Below the pieces are notes generated by a model. That model did no database searches and was not told where the DNA came from. It saw nothing but the letters and a program-made list of their open reading frames with translations. Below, piece after piece: positions 26,070-33,207 of a stretch of DNA of 49,280 nucleotides. Each line of letters opens with the position of its first letter. The first letter of the stretch is position 1. The stretch is from Fibrobacter sp. (GTDB lineage Bacteria > Fibrobacterota > Fibrobacteria > Fibrobacterales > Fibrobacteraceae): assembly GCF_017545445.1 (NCBI RefSeq), contig NZ_JAFWOM010000170.1, forward strand, positions 1 through 49,280, given 5' to 3'. A program made the position numbers and the translations under genes.

Positions 26070-26369
26070 ATGAGTTCTACTATAACGGCAGCAATCATAA
26101 TAATTACGTTATCTTCGTTTATCATAGCAAAGATTCTTAAAAAATTTGCAAAGAAGGCGTCTCCCTATTTGCTATTTGCCATCGCAGATATCATCATAGG
26201 CCTTTTGATATTAGGCTTTGCCATCTACGATTTCAATACCGCCGAAGGAGAATTCGCAGGAATCTTAGGCGAATTGGCTTTGCTGATTGGAGAGCCGATT
26301 GTCGTAGTACTTTTAATTATAGATGCCATTGCATGGTACATGTCGCGCAGAAAGATTAAGAAGGATTGA
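26070..26369 (+). CDS. Small inner-membrane protein
   Basis: Predicted 99-residue membrane protein with three hydrophobic segments (about residues 5-22, 32-53 and 67-90) and a basic C-terminus (SRRKIKKD). No family recognised. GGAG precedes the ATG. The spacing to its neighbours is 11 and 4 bases, so it is part of the run 24598-28198. Confidence 0.7.
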   Translation: MSSTITAAIIIITLSSFIIAKILKKFAKKASPYLLFAIADIIIGLLILGFAIYDFNTAEGEFAGILGELALLIGEPIVVVLLIIDAIAWYMSRRKIKKD

Positions 26370-26373
26370 AATT

Positions 26374-27267
26374 ATGGAACCGACAGAAACATTATTCATG
26401 ACTATTTTAAAGATTGTACTTATTATCATTTTTTCGATAATTCCATTTTTATTAGGCGTTTTCGCGAACATTTCTACCAAGCATCACAGGGCATTTCTCA
26501 TTACGGGGAGAATCGTATCGATTCTACTAGCCATATTCATTGCCGTCATTCTTTCGTTTTTCATTACATTTGCGATCGATGAGTCGCATTCCACACAGCA
26601 AACATATATTTTAGCTTGCTACGCTTGCGGACTTACCGTTGCATTTCTTCCTTTATCTACGTTTTACTTTACTACATGCAAAAAAACAAAAAAGCAAAGA
26701 GTCCGTTATCTCATCATTTCTTTTGTTACATTTTTCTTAATCCTTTCAGGATTTGAATTTCTACACAACCGAGCTTTTGGATACGTTTTTCAAACGGAAC
26801 GTTATGAACTATCCATAAATGAATTTTATACAGACCACCCTAAAGCCGATAAGAACAGTGATATCAATATATTCGCATCTATGCAAAACGGAGTAAGTGT
26901 GTTCACAGCGAATATCTCCGTATATAAAGATTCCATCATACTAAAGACAATAGAAAGCAATTATATTGGCGACGGCAAATCGGAAATTGATTCATGTTAT
27001 CGCAACAATTTGCCTCCAGACTTGATCCAAGACATCATTGAAGAAATCACCTACTATCAACAAGAGATTGAATATAGCCTTTTTGCAGATATGTGCCTTC
27101 ATCCATCAGCAACTATTGACCTTGTCAACAATAAAAACGCAACAACAATAAAATTGCACCTTCCAGACATTGATGAATTTCATCCCAACGCCCGACGTTT
27201 AGTAAAAAAAATCAACAGTCTTGTAAATGATTCTAAAATTGACCCTACAAAAGGTTGTTCCAATTAA
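26374..27267 (+). CDS. Membrane protein with C-terminal extracytoplasmic domain
   Basis: Predicted 297-residue protein. I used the ATG at 26374 because AAGGA sits just before it; a longer frame would start inside the previous gene. Four hydrophobic segments occupy about residues 10-130. The remaining 165 residues are polar and probably lie outside the cytoplasm. No domain is recognised. Confidence 0.7.
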   Translation: MEPTETLFMTILKIVLIIIFSIIPFLLGVFANISTKHHRAFLITGRIVSILLAIFIAVILSFFITFAIDESHSTQQTYILACYACGLTVAFLPLSTFYFTTCKKTKKQRVRYLIISFVTFFLILSGFEFLHNRAFGYVFQTERYELSINEFYTDHPKADKNSDINIFASMQNGVSVFTANISVYKDSIILKTIESNYIGDGKSEIDSCYRNNLPPDLIQDIIEEITYYQQEIEYSLFADMCLHPSATIDLVNNKNATTIKLHLPDIDEFHPNARRLVKKINSLVNDSKIDPTKGCSN

Positions 27268-27289
27268 TTTCAAACATTCAAAAAAAATC

Positions 27290-28198
27290 ATGCAAAAAAT
27301 GAAACCCGCAAAGAGATTTTTCATGACTATCCTGATTATCATCGCTGCCATTATTTTGCTTTTAGCAATTTGGTTCAATATTCCCTATTCACCCGTCAAG
27401 ACGCTGTTTCAGAACGATGTCGAGGCTAGGTTGCAAAGTGCCGCGACTCTTACAAACGCAAACGCCGACAGTTCCGCGACAATCTCCAGAACGCTAGACT
27501 CTGCGGCCATCGCAAGCCTCCCACCCCTCATTCAAAAATATCTGAAAACGAACGGTTACATCGGCAGCAAAAGGCGTACGCACTTAACCATGGAATACAA
27601 AGATGTCGATTTTGGCATGGGCGTAAACAAGCCGCGACTCAAAATCGATTACACGCATGTGGACTTTGCCGATTCGCCAGACAGACTCGCTTTCATCGAC
27701 AGCAAGATGTTCGGAATCCCGTTCCAAGGCTACGATTACTACATGAACGGCAAAGGCGGCATGAAGGGAGTTCTCGCGAAACTCTTTACGCTATTCGACC
27801 AAACAGGCCCGGCAATGGACAAAGCTTGCCTCATCACTTATCTTGCCGAAGCATTCTTTTTGCCAGAAGCTCTCCTGAAAGATTTCATCACGTTCAAGCA
27901 AGTTGACGACCACACCGTCGAAGCGACAATCACAAACAAAGGCGTAACTGCAACCGGAATTTTCCATTTCAATGACGCTTACGAAATGACCTCGTTTACA
28001 ACAAATAATCGCGGTCAAATTTCACCCGACGGGACCATAGAATACACCCCATGGGAAGCGCAATGCGAAAACTACAAAACCTATTCCGATGGCATCAAGC
28101 GTCCCACCGTTTTCCGCGCCGTGTGGAAAAACAAAGACAGCGACTTCGTCTATTTTGACGGAGAAATCAGTAAAGTGAACGGAGCAAGGCTAAAGTAG
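27290..28198 (+). CDS. DUF6544-like membrane-anchored protein
   Basis: Predicted 302-residue protein with one N-terminal membrane anchor (about residues 11-30) and a soluble domain outside. The order LPPLIQKYLKTNGYIG, MGVNKPRLKIDYTHVDF, MNGKGGMKGVLAKLF, AMDKACLITYLAEAFFLPEALL and ATGIFHFND matches the pattern I associate with DUF6544/DUF6920, a lipid-binding-like fold of unknown function. The ATG at 27290 follows the upstream stop codon by 22 bases; a longer frame would overlap that gene. Confidence 0.65.
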   Translation: MQKMKPAKRFFMTILIIIAAIILLLAIWFNIPYSPVKTLFQNDVEARLQSAATLTNANADSSATISRTLDSAAIASLPPLIQKYLKTNGYIGSKRRTHLTMEYKDVDFGMGVNKPRLKIDYTHVDFADSPDRLAFIDSKMFGIPFQGYDYYMNGKGGMKGVLAKLFTLFDQTGPAMDKACLITYLAEAFFLPEALLKDFITFKQVDDHTVEATITNKGVTATGIFHFNDAYEMTSFTTNNRGQISPDGTIEYTPWEAQCENYKTYSDGIKRPTVFRAVWKNKDSDFVYFDGEISKVNGARLK

Positions 28199-28250
28199 CA
28201 GCCTGACAGAAACGGGCAAAAAAGCAGTCTGCCCAAAAAAATTCAGGACA

Positions 28251-28505
28251 TTAGCGCTGAGTTCGACGCTTCCGTATTTCTTCCTGCGGAATTCCTGAAA
28301 TGACCGCGATTTTCTCGATAGGAATATCATTAGCAAGCATCGCATCGACCATTTCATAGCGAGTTTCAATTTTAGCACCAGCCAAACGGCATTCAATCTC
28401 TTCTTTTGCAATCATTTCTCGCTCCAGTTCGGTCAAGGTGGTTTTGTCCAAGTTCTCGATTTTGATGCGTTTCAAGGCTTCGTTGACGATTCCGTTCCCA
28501 AAGTT
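28251..28505 (-). pseudogene. Remnant of a second Rpn-type gene (C-terminal part)
   Basis: This frame directly continues the upstream Rpn gene: the reading frame passes two adjacent TAA codons (28506-28511) and stays open to 28251. The residues (KRIKIENLDKTTLTELERE ... VDAMLANDIPIEKIAVISGIPQEEIRKR) look like the C-terminal helices of an Rpn-family protein, and the last motif parallels MVDAGILTAEKAAELFKIRKED at the end of the intact gene. No start codon with a ribosome site is evident; a TTG is the only candidate. I read it as debris of a tandem paralogue. Confidence 0.55.
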
Positions 28506-28508
28506 TTA

Positions 28509-29438
28509 TTAAATTTCGGCAGTTTTACTCTTTTTAGAGAGTAAATCTTCTTTACGTATTTTGAAGAGTTCTGCCGCTTTTTCAGCAGTCAAAATGCCTG
28601 CATCGACCATAAGCTGTGCAGATTCAAGAATTCCATCGCCTTTTCCTTGTAAATAAGATCCTTGTTTTTCGTAAAGCAAATTTGTCATTCCGTCAACCTC
28701 ATTCAAAAGCGTTTCGTCCGTGTACCCTGTCAAAGATACATCCTTGATGAAGTCCTTGTCAAGAAGGTTCTTCAGTTTTTCAATAGGGATTTCCTTTTCT
28801 TCGAGTACGGCACGGAAAATTCGAAGCATTTCGGCCCTATTTGTTATTTCCCGCTTTTCGGGTTTCGTGCGATCATCGATTGTGAAAAATTTTTCTACTT
28901 CCACAAGGTAAATGTCCAATTTTTCGTAAAAGAAATGCCGATTGCGAGCGAGCTGGGAATGGTGCAAGTAAGTGTTTCTTTCCAAAGGAAACTGGTTTTC
29001 TGTCAGAATCGAAAGTACATAGATATGTGGCAAGTTATAATCTTGCGATTTTTTGACCGTTCGAGAAATCACTCGAGATGTGTAGTAAATAAGCCTATCA
29101 ACGAACAGGGTATTAAAATTCTGCTGGACTTCGATGAGAACAGGGTTGCCAGCTTCTGTTGTTCCATAAATGTCGAAAATCGCGGTTTTATCATTGAGAA
29201 CCCCCGGACTCTCGGGAACACCTAAGGTAAAGGTTTTGATGGCATTTTTTCCATTCAAATCAAGCATTGCGTTCAGAAACTTCACCGTACGTTCAGGTTT
29301 AGCCTCATTCGCCATAAGCATTTTAAAAATGCCGTCGCTGAAAGGGTAAACGTTAGTGTAGTTTTTTCGATACTCGGGTAAACGTTCAGGATGTTTATGA
29401 AGATCTTTAACCATAGCGAAAAATTCGTCTCGTGTCAC
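28509..29438 (-). CDS. Rpn-family PD-(D/E)XK nuclease
   Basis: Predicted 309-residue protein of the Rpn (recombination-promoting nuclease; transposase-related, PDDEXK_2) family. The N-terminal Asp-Gly-Ile-Phe-Lys-Met motif is typical, and the nuclease core is visible: Asp89 (IFDIYG), then PVLIEVQQ with Glu103 and Gln105. A helical C-terminus follows. These enzymes cut DNA and have been linked to horizontal gene spread and to anti-phage defence. The ATG at 29438 has GGAGG-like bases (ACGGAGGTATAATTGTGAC region) a little upstream. Upstream DNA carries three TTGCAA motifs. It is followed in frame by the remnant at 28251. Confidence 0.85.
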   Translation of the reverse strand: MTRDEFFAMVKDLHKHPERLPEYRKNYTNVYPFSDGIFKMLMANEAKPERTVKFLNAMLDLNGKNAIKTFTLGVPESPGVLNDKTAIFDIYGTTEAGNPVLIEVQQNFNTLFVDRLIYYTSRVISRTVKKSQDYNLPHIYVLSILTENQFPLERNTYLHHSQLARNRHFFYEKLDIYLVEVEKFFTIDDRTKPEKREITNRAEMLRIFRAVLEEKEIPIEKLKNLLDKDFIKDVSLTGYTDETLLNEVDGMTNLLYEKQGSYLQGKGDGILESAQLMVDAGILTAEKAAELFKIRKEDLLSKKSKTAEI

Positions 29439-29500
29439 AATTATACCTCCGTTAAGTTTAGAGGCTCTAATCTACAACGAAAAAAATCGAAAAGCAAAAC

Positions 29501-29531
29501 TTTGCAAATTTTGCAATCAGTTGTTTGCAAA
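29501..29531. promoter_or_regulatory. Iterated TTGCAA palindromes upstream of Rpn gene
   Basis: TTTGCAAA (29501-29508), TTGCAA (29511-29516) and TTTGCAAA (29524-29531) stand within 31 bases, 63 bases before the Rpn start codon. Spaced palindromes of this kind often bind a repressor cooperatively. No binding protein is identified. Confidence 0.4.
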
Positions 29532-29646
29532 TACGTTTATTTTGCCAACTATAGAATTACTTTGACGAGAAAGTTTTTATCTCATGGTTAAAATGTCAGA
29601 ATTAGACATTACAAGATTATATATTTGATCAAAAGGATAATACAAA

Positions 29647-30048
29647 ATGCAAAAAGAATATTCAGAAAACGATTTTCCGCAATCATTGCGATGGCAAAAC
29701 ATTGATAAGTTCTTGAAGAAATTCCTGCACCGACTTGTCAACGAAACAACACCCTGCGAAACAATCATAGATGAAAACGGTCATGAAATCAAAAAAGTTT
29801 TCCGCCGCAAAAGATTTATCTGCTGGTACTCTCGCGTATTCGAAATCAACGAATTTTACCATACATACGGGACACCCGGCATCTGCTTTCACGGATACTT
29901 GCCCCAAAACGATTTTGGCGAACCTGAATTTGATAGCGTCGAACCCGGCTACGGCTACTATGATTTTAGAATCAAGAGTTTAGAGCACTTTAAGCAGATT
30001 CTCGAAGCCGTGATCAAGGCAGATGAGTATTTTGCCACAGTGGAATAA
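29647..30048 (+). CDS. Small acidic protein, unknown function
   Basis: Predicted 133-residue cytoplasmic protein rich in aromatic residues (ICWYSRVFEINEFYHTYG, GYGYYDFRI). No family recognised. AAAGGA is 9 bases before the ATG. It is the first of the co-oriented small genes in the punctuated region, and an intergenic element copy follows it at 30075. Confidence 0.65.
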   Translation: MQKEYSENDFPQSLRWQNIDKFLKKFLHRLVNETTPCETIIDENGHEIKKVFRRKRFICWYSRVFEINEFYHTYGTPGICFHGYLPQNDFGEPEFDSVEPGYGYYDFRIKSLEHFKQILEAVIKADEYFATVE

Positions 30049-30074
30049 TTCAACAAAAAGGTCTCATTGAATCC

Positions 30075-30102
30075 CATTTTGAGCAGGGTTAAACAAGAAA
30101 AG
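30075..30102 (+). repeat. Punctuating intergenic element, copy 1
   Basis: CATTTTGAGCAGGGTTAAAC followed by AAGAAAAG. It shares TTTTGAGC, the G-rich pair and GTTAAA with the copies at 31756, 32035 and 32426. It lies between the 133-residue gene and the promoter of the DUF4160/DUF2442 pair. Confidence 0.6.
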
Positions 30103-30104
30103 TA

Positions 30105-30135
30105 TTGACGGTTATTAAATAATAACCTATATTAA
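30105..30135 (+). promoter_or_regulatory. Promoter with built-in operator, DUF4160/DUF2442 pair
   Basis: A -35 TTGACG (30105-30110), a 17-base spacer and a -10 TATATT (30128-30133) are present. The spacer holds a perfect palindrome, TTATTAAATAATAA (30112-30125), placed where a bound repressor would block RNA polymerase. The downstream protein of the pair carries a helix-turn-helix-like end, so autoregulation is likely. Transcription would start near 30140. Confidence 0.6.
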
Positions 30136-30183
30136 AGTATTGGCAAGGTATTCGAAAAAAACGGTTTTTCTTTCTTCTTCTAC

Positions 30184-30378
30184 ATGAACGAACATGTGCC
30201 AGTGCACGTCCACGTAATGCGTCAAGGGAAGAAAGCAAAAATAGAGATCATTGATGGCAAGGCGGTTGTGAAGCTTCCTGGCAGGCTTTCCGCTGCGGAC
30301 TTGAAAAAGGCAACAGCACTCGCAGAAGAAAACCGCGAACTTATCGAAACCAAGTGGCATGAAACATTCGACAAGTGA
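30184..30378 (+). CDS. DUF4160 protein (toxin-antitoxin-like pair, first gene)
   Basis: Short protein of the DUF4160 family; the PVHVHV motif after NEH is the family hallmark. Sixty-four residues follow the ATG at 30184, but the conserved start (KVFEKNGFSFFFY) is encoded in frame upstream to about 30136, where I find no ATG, GTG or TTG. Either translation begins at the rare ATT at 30139, right at the predicted transcript start, or the start codon has been lost, or a frame change occurs at the A7 run near 30155. DUF4160 and DUF2442 genes often pair as predicted toxin-antitoxin modules. The start codon of the next gene is 8 bases past the stop. Confidence 0.6.
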   Translation: MNEHVPVHVHVMRQGKKAKIEIIDGKAVVKLPGRLSAADLKKATALAEENRELIETKWHETFDK

Positions 30379-30385
30379 GGTCAAG

Positions 30386-30799
30386 ATGGAAATTACTGAA
30401 AAAGATGTAAAAAGAATCTGGGTAGATGATGATGCTGTCTGTGTCGAACTGAACGATGGCCGTGTCGGTCGAGAACTCATCCGCGATTATGAACCGCTCA
30501 GAAACGCGACAAGAGCACAGTTGGAGAACTGCCGCGTGGATCTCGACGGAGTGTGGTTTGACGATCTTGACGAAGGTCTTGAGCTTTCTGGATTTTTCGC
30601 CCCCAAAAAGATGAACCCTGTGGGAAGAGTCTTTTGGATGTTCCCGGAGCTGAATGCCGCAGCTTTTGCTCGGAGGCTTGGCATTCCACAACCACTTTTT
30701 GCAGCCTATATAAACGGTTCTAAAAAGCCATCTGTCGCCCGAAGAAAGAAGATCAGCGATGAATTGCACCGCATTGGACGAGAGCTGGAGTCAGTCTGA
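30386..30799 (+). CDS. DUF2442 protein with helix-turn-helix-like tail
   Basis: Predicted 137-residue protein. The N-terminal DUF2442 domain shows DGRVGRELIRDYEPLRNATRAQLENCR and DDLDEGLELSGFF. The C-terminal part (about residues 78-137, FARRLGIPQPLFAAYINGSKKPSVARRKKI) resembles a Cro/XRE-type DNA-binding helix set. I used the ATG at 30386, which follows GAGG, with that ribosome site overlapping the DUF4160 stop codon. It probably serves as the antitoxin/repressor and may bind the palindrome at 30112-30125. That is inference from family context. Confidence 0.7.
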   Translation: MEITEKDVKRIWVDDDAVCVELNDGRVGRELIRDYEPLRNATRAQLENCRVDLDGVWFDDLDEGLELSGFFAPKKMNPVGRVFWMFPELNAAAFARRLGIPQPLFAAYINGSKKPSVARRKKISDELHRIGRELESV

Positions 30800-30844
30800 T
30801 TCAGGCATAGGTATTTTTGCTACTGGAAGCAAAGGAAAACTATA

Positions 30845-31777
30845 ATGGGAGCTTATATAAATCATACAAACTTGGTTCATGTAACGAACGAGACACGGAC
30901 TGACGGTTGTTTCGAGTTGCTCGGGTATAAGGACATTGATGACCAGGTAATCCGTGCAATCGTTGACAACAAGAAAATTGAACGTATTCAGATTTCATAT
31001 TTATTGCCAGACAAAGCATACCAGATAATAGACGATATTCTTTCTTTACGACCAGACATCACTTTCAGGCTTTTTGGTTTTTATGATGAAGATAAAGTAG
31101 ATATTTCGTTCCTTTTGAAAATGCCTCATCTGAAAAACCTTTGTATCGACCGTATAGATTTCAGAAATGATCAACAAAAGATTAATTTTGATGTGCTGGT
31201 CCGATTACGATTAAAACAATTTTATATCGATTGTTTTGATTTGAGAAACTACGAATTCATCAAATATCTTTCAGACGATTTGGAAGAATTGATTATTATC
31301 GCTGATACGATGGGGCCGGGAGTCGTATTTGACTGTGCATGGCTTTTGAAATATGTAAATCTGAAGAGTTTATGGCTAGGCAAGAAAGCGAAAAAGAATA
31401 TTGAACTGTTGAGTCAACTTCCTAAGCTCAAGGACTTGACTTTAAGGGGAATTAAGATTGCGGACTTTTCGTTCCTTCATAAGATGAATCTGGAAAAACT
31501 GGCACTTTTTTGGAATTCAAATAACGACTTGCATGAATTGGGAAAGCTTAAGAATCTTCGTGAGATTGAACTTTGGCGAATAAATAAGCTGGACGATATT
31601 TCATTCATTGAAGATATGACAAACCTTGAGATCATAAGACTAGAGGATCTTAAACACGTTACCAGTCTTCCAGATTTAAGCAAGCTCACGAAGCTCAAAA
31701 AAATAGTCCTCAACGGAACCGGCATCGATATGAAATCATTACCTGACAGTATTAAGCCCTATTGCGCCTCTTTTTGA
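30845..31777 (+). CDS. Leucine-rich-repeat protein
   Basis: Predicted 310-residue cytoplasmic protein without a signal peptide. From about residue 90 the sequence is a run of leucine-rich repeats of 22-25 residues (LPKLKDLTLRGIKIADFSFL, MNLEKLALFWN, LKNLREIELWRI, MTNLEIIRLEDL, LTKLKKIVLNGTGI). Such repeats usually bind proteins; no enzyme domain is visible. AAGGA precedes the ATG. The stop codon (31775-31777) lies inside a copy of the punctuating element, so the last residues are encoded by it. Confidence 0.85.
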   Translation: MGAYINHTNLVHVTNETRTDGCFELLGYKDIDDQVIRAIVDNKKIERIQISYLLPDKAYQIIDDILSLRPDITFRLFGFYDEDKVDISFLLKMPHLKNLCIDRIDFRNDQQKINFDVLVRLRLKQFYIDCFDLRNYEFIKYLSDDLEELIIIADTMGPGVVFDCAWLLKYVNLKSLWLGKKAKKNIELLSQLPKLKDLTLRGIKIADFSFLHKMNLEKLALFWNSNNDLHELGKLKNLREIELWRINKLDDISFIEDMTNLEIIRLEDLKHVTSLPDLSKLTKLKKIVLNGTGIDMKSLPDSIKPYCASF

Positions 31778-31797
31778 GCGGTGTTAAAACGAAAAAG
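31756..31797 (+). repeat. Punctuating intergenic element, copy 2
   Basis: GCCCTATTGCGCCTC, TTTTTGAGCGGTGTTAAAAC, then GAAAAAG. It overlaps the 3' end of the leucine-rich-repeat gene, whose TGA stop is within TTTTTGAGC. The core is nearly identical to copy 4 at 32426. Confidence 0.65.
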
Positions 31798-31823
31798 TGG
31801 TATATTATGGGGAGAGGTTGAAT

Positions 31824-32009
31824 ATGAAAAGCATCGAAAACATGGATTATGAAGAACTTTTTGAGTTGTGCTATGATTGGTCAAATCATGATGCAGAATG
31901 TTTTTTGGACTGTTCGCTCAAAGACAACACTCCTGAACATGTAAGAAAAGCTTTTGCTGAAATGAAAAAAATGCAAAAGGAATTTGAAAAACAAGGACTC
32001 ACCGTTTAG
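31824..32009 (+). CDS. Very small protein, unknown function
   Basis: Predicted 61-residue acidic helical protein (DYEELFELCYDWSNHDAE, then a helix HVRKAFAEMKKMQKEF). AGAGG is 7 bases before the ATG, and TATATTAT (31801-31808) upstream may be its -10 box. It is flanked on both sides by the punctuating element. No family recognised. Confidence 0.65.
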   Translation: MKSIENMDYEELFELCYDWSNHDAECFLDCSLKDNTPEHVRKAFAEMKKMQKEFEKQGLTV

Positions 32010-32034
32010 CTTCTCCTTTCAATCGAAGGTTTTT

Positions 32035-32068
32035 GTCTTATAGGAACTCTTTAGAGCTCAGTTAAAAC
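32035..32068 (+). repeat. Punctuating intergenic element, copy 3
   Basis: GTCTTATAGGAACTC, TTTAGAGCTCAGTTAAAAC. The 5' word TCTTATAGG and the 3' word GTTAAAAC are shared with copy 4; the centre differs and forms the palindrome CTCTTTAGAG. It lies between two very small genes. Confidence 0.55.
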
Positions 32069-32082
32069 AATAGAGGTTAATC

Positions 32083-32316
32083 ATGATTACGGTCGACAAA
32101 GAAACAAGAAAGTTTGAGTTCTACAAGGAAAACGAAGGTGATAAAATCTGGTGGGTCGATTATGTCGATTATCGCGGTTTCTTTGCTGTATCGTTTGATA
32201 AGAAAAAGATCTTGTTTATTTTTGGTGATTATCCTCAGAACTTCACCAAAGAAGAAAAAGCTCTGTTTGACAAAGAAAATCCTTATTGGGCAGATTTTTT
32301 CGATAAAAAGAAATAG
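32083..32316 (+). CDS. Very small protein, unknown function
   Basis: Predicted 77-residue protein: a charged N-terminus (KETRKFEFYKENEGDKIWWVDY) and a C-terminal FTKEEKALFDKENPYWADFF. I believe I have seen this pattern in other bacterial genomes, but give it no family name. AGAGG lies 8 bases before the ATG. Flanked by element copies 3 and 4. Confidence 0.65.
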   Translation: MITVDKETRKFEFYKENEGDKIWWVDYVDYRGFFAVSFDKKKILFIFGDYPQNFTKEEKALFDKENPYWADFFDKKK

Positions 32317-32425
32317 TCTTTGTAATTATTTCATACTCCTTGTGTGTTCAAAAATCCAAGTAGCTCCCTAAATTTTGGGGAGTCTTTTAATTTTTCAATG
32401 TCAATCAAATAGTCGTGCAATTTAA

Positions 32426-32468
32426 GTCTTATAGGGGCTCTTTTTGAGCGGTGATAAAATCGAAAAAA
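32426..32468 (+). repeat. Punctuating intergenic element, copy 4
   Basis: GTCTTATAGGGGCTC, TTTTTGAGCGGTGATAAAAT, then CGAAAAAAG. CTC and GAG can pair around the T-run. It closely matches copy 2 over about 35 bases and shares its 5' end with copy 3. It lies between the 77-residue gene and the clamp-like gene. Confidence 0.65.
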
Positions 32469-32546
32469 GCTAGCAGTTAGCCCTCTTGCTCCGCAATAAG
32501 GCGGCAATATATATTTGTGGAAAAACACAAACAGGCAACAACATCC

Positions 32547-33158
32547 ATGAATCGCTACTTAAGCACCCTACTCAAGTTTACTTCAAAAGACGCTCATTAC
32601 CCGCACCTTTGCGGAGTTCACTTTAACATTTCTAACGGGATCGCTTGTGCAACAGACGGTCGATCCGCACTTATGCTTTCAGCAACGTCAGATACAATCC
32701 GCAGTTTCTGCAACGAATTGGCTACAGAAAAAGGATTAAAAACATCCCAAGACGAAGTGACTATCATAAAACTGAAAAAAACTTGGTCCATAAATAACAA
32801 TCCATACCCAAACTTATTCCAAATAATCCCCATAGGCCACTACGAAGAGTGGAATGGTTTTGCGTTTTACAACAACATAGAGTTTTCCAAGAGGATAAAG
32901 AGCATCGCAAACCTATGTGGTTCATATCCAGATTTTTCAACAAGCCAAAAATCTCCTTACAAAGCCTTACAAAACTACTCTACAAAGAAAAAGGGAAACG
33001 AAACGATACACATACTCACCAGCATCATGCCATCCAACATTGAAGAGCACTTTGAGGAAGAAAATTTCGAAATAAAATACAGCAAAGTTTTGGGTTCAAA
33101 TAAGCCGAATATGGAAGAAGTCGAGTACTGGAAAGAACTTCAAGCAAAATTCAAATAA
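32547..33158 (+). CDS. Sliding-clamp-like protein (single domain)
   Basis: Predicted 203-residue protein from the ATG at 32547; an in-frame GTG at 32517 would add ten residues. The opening stretch (STLLKFTSKDAHYPHLCGVHFN, then SNGIACATDGRSALML) follows the pattern of one domain of the DNA polymerase III beta clamp: a helix, then L-GV-F, then ATDG-R-AL. The rest is not recognisable, and the protein is about half the length of a full clamp. It may be a diverged clamp-fold protein of mobile origin; no direct evidence for replication function. It sits just before the restriction-methylation gene. Confidence 0.45.
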   Translation: MNRYLSTLLKFTSKDAHYPHLCGVHFNISNGIACATDGRSALMLSATSDTIRSFCNELATEKGLKTSQDEVTIIKLKKTWSINNNPYPNLFQIIPIGHYEEWNGFAFYNNIEFSKRIKSIANLCGSYPDFSTSQKSPYKALQNYSTKKKGNETIHILTSIMPSNIEEHFEEENFEIKYSKVLGSNKPNMEEVEYWKELQAKFK

Positions 33159-33167
33159 AGGTAACTT

Positions 33168-33197
33168 TTGACACTTTGTGCCATTTATATTTATTAT
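33168..33197 (+). promoter_or_regulatory. Promoter of MmeI-like gene
   Basis: A consensus -35 TTGACA (33168-33173), an 18-base spacer and a -10 TATTAT (33192-33197). The ATG at 33208 begins 10 bases later, so the transcript would start at or next to the start codon. This fits the lack of a Shine-Dalgarno. Confidence 0.6.
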
Positions 33198-33207
33198 ATT
33201 CGATAGT

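Noticed and set aside
28213..28237. Terminator hairpin GGGCA...TGCCC after the DUF6544-like gene
   Set aside because: The stem is only 5 bp and no T-run follows it in the needed direction.
30047..30094. Integron attC site (ATTCAAC ... GTTAAAC)
   Set aside because: The two 7-mers fit the RYYYAAC/GTTRRRY pattern at this one copy only. The other three element copies do not, and no integrase is present, so I report only a repeated element.
32331..32528. 65-codon minus-strand frame in the gap before the clamp-like gene
   Set aside because: Its end (LHDYLIDIEKLKDSPKFRELLGF) looks protein-like and may be a fossil, but it overlaps an element copy and lacks a start signal, so I did not list it as a gene.
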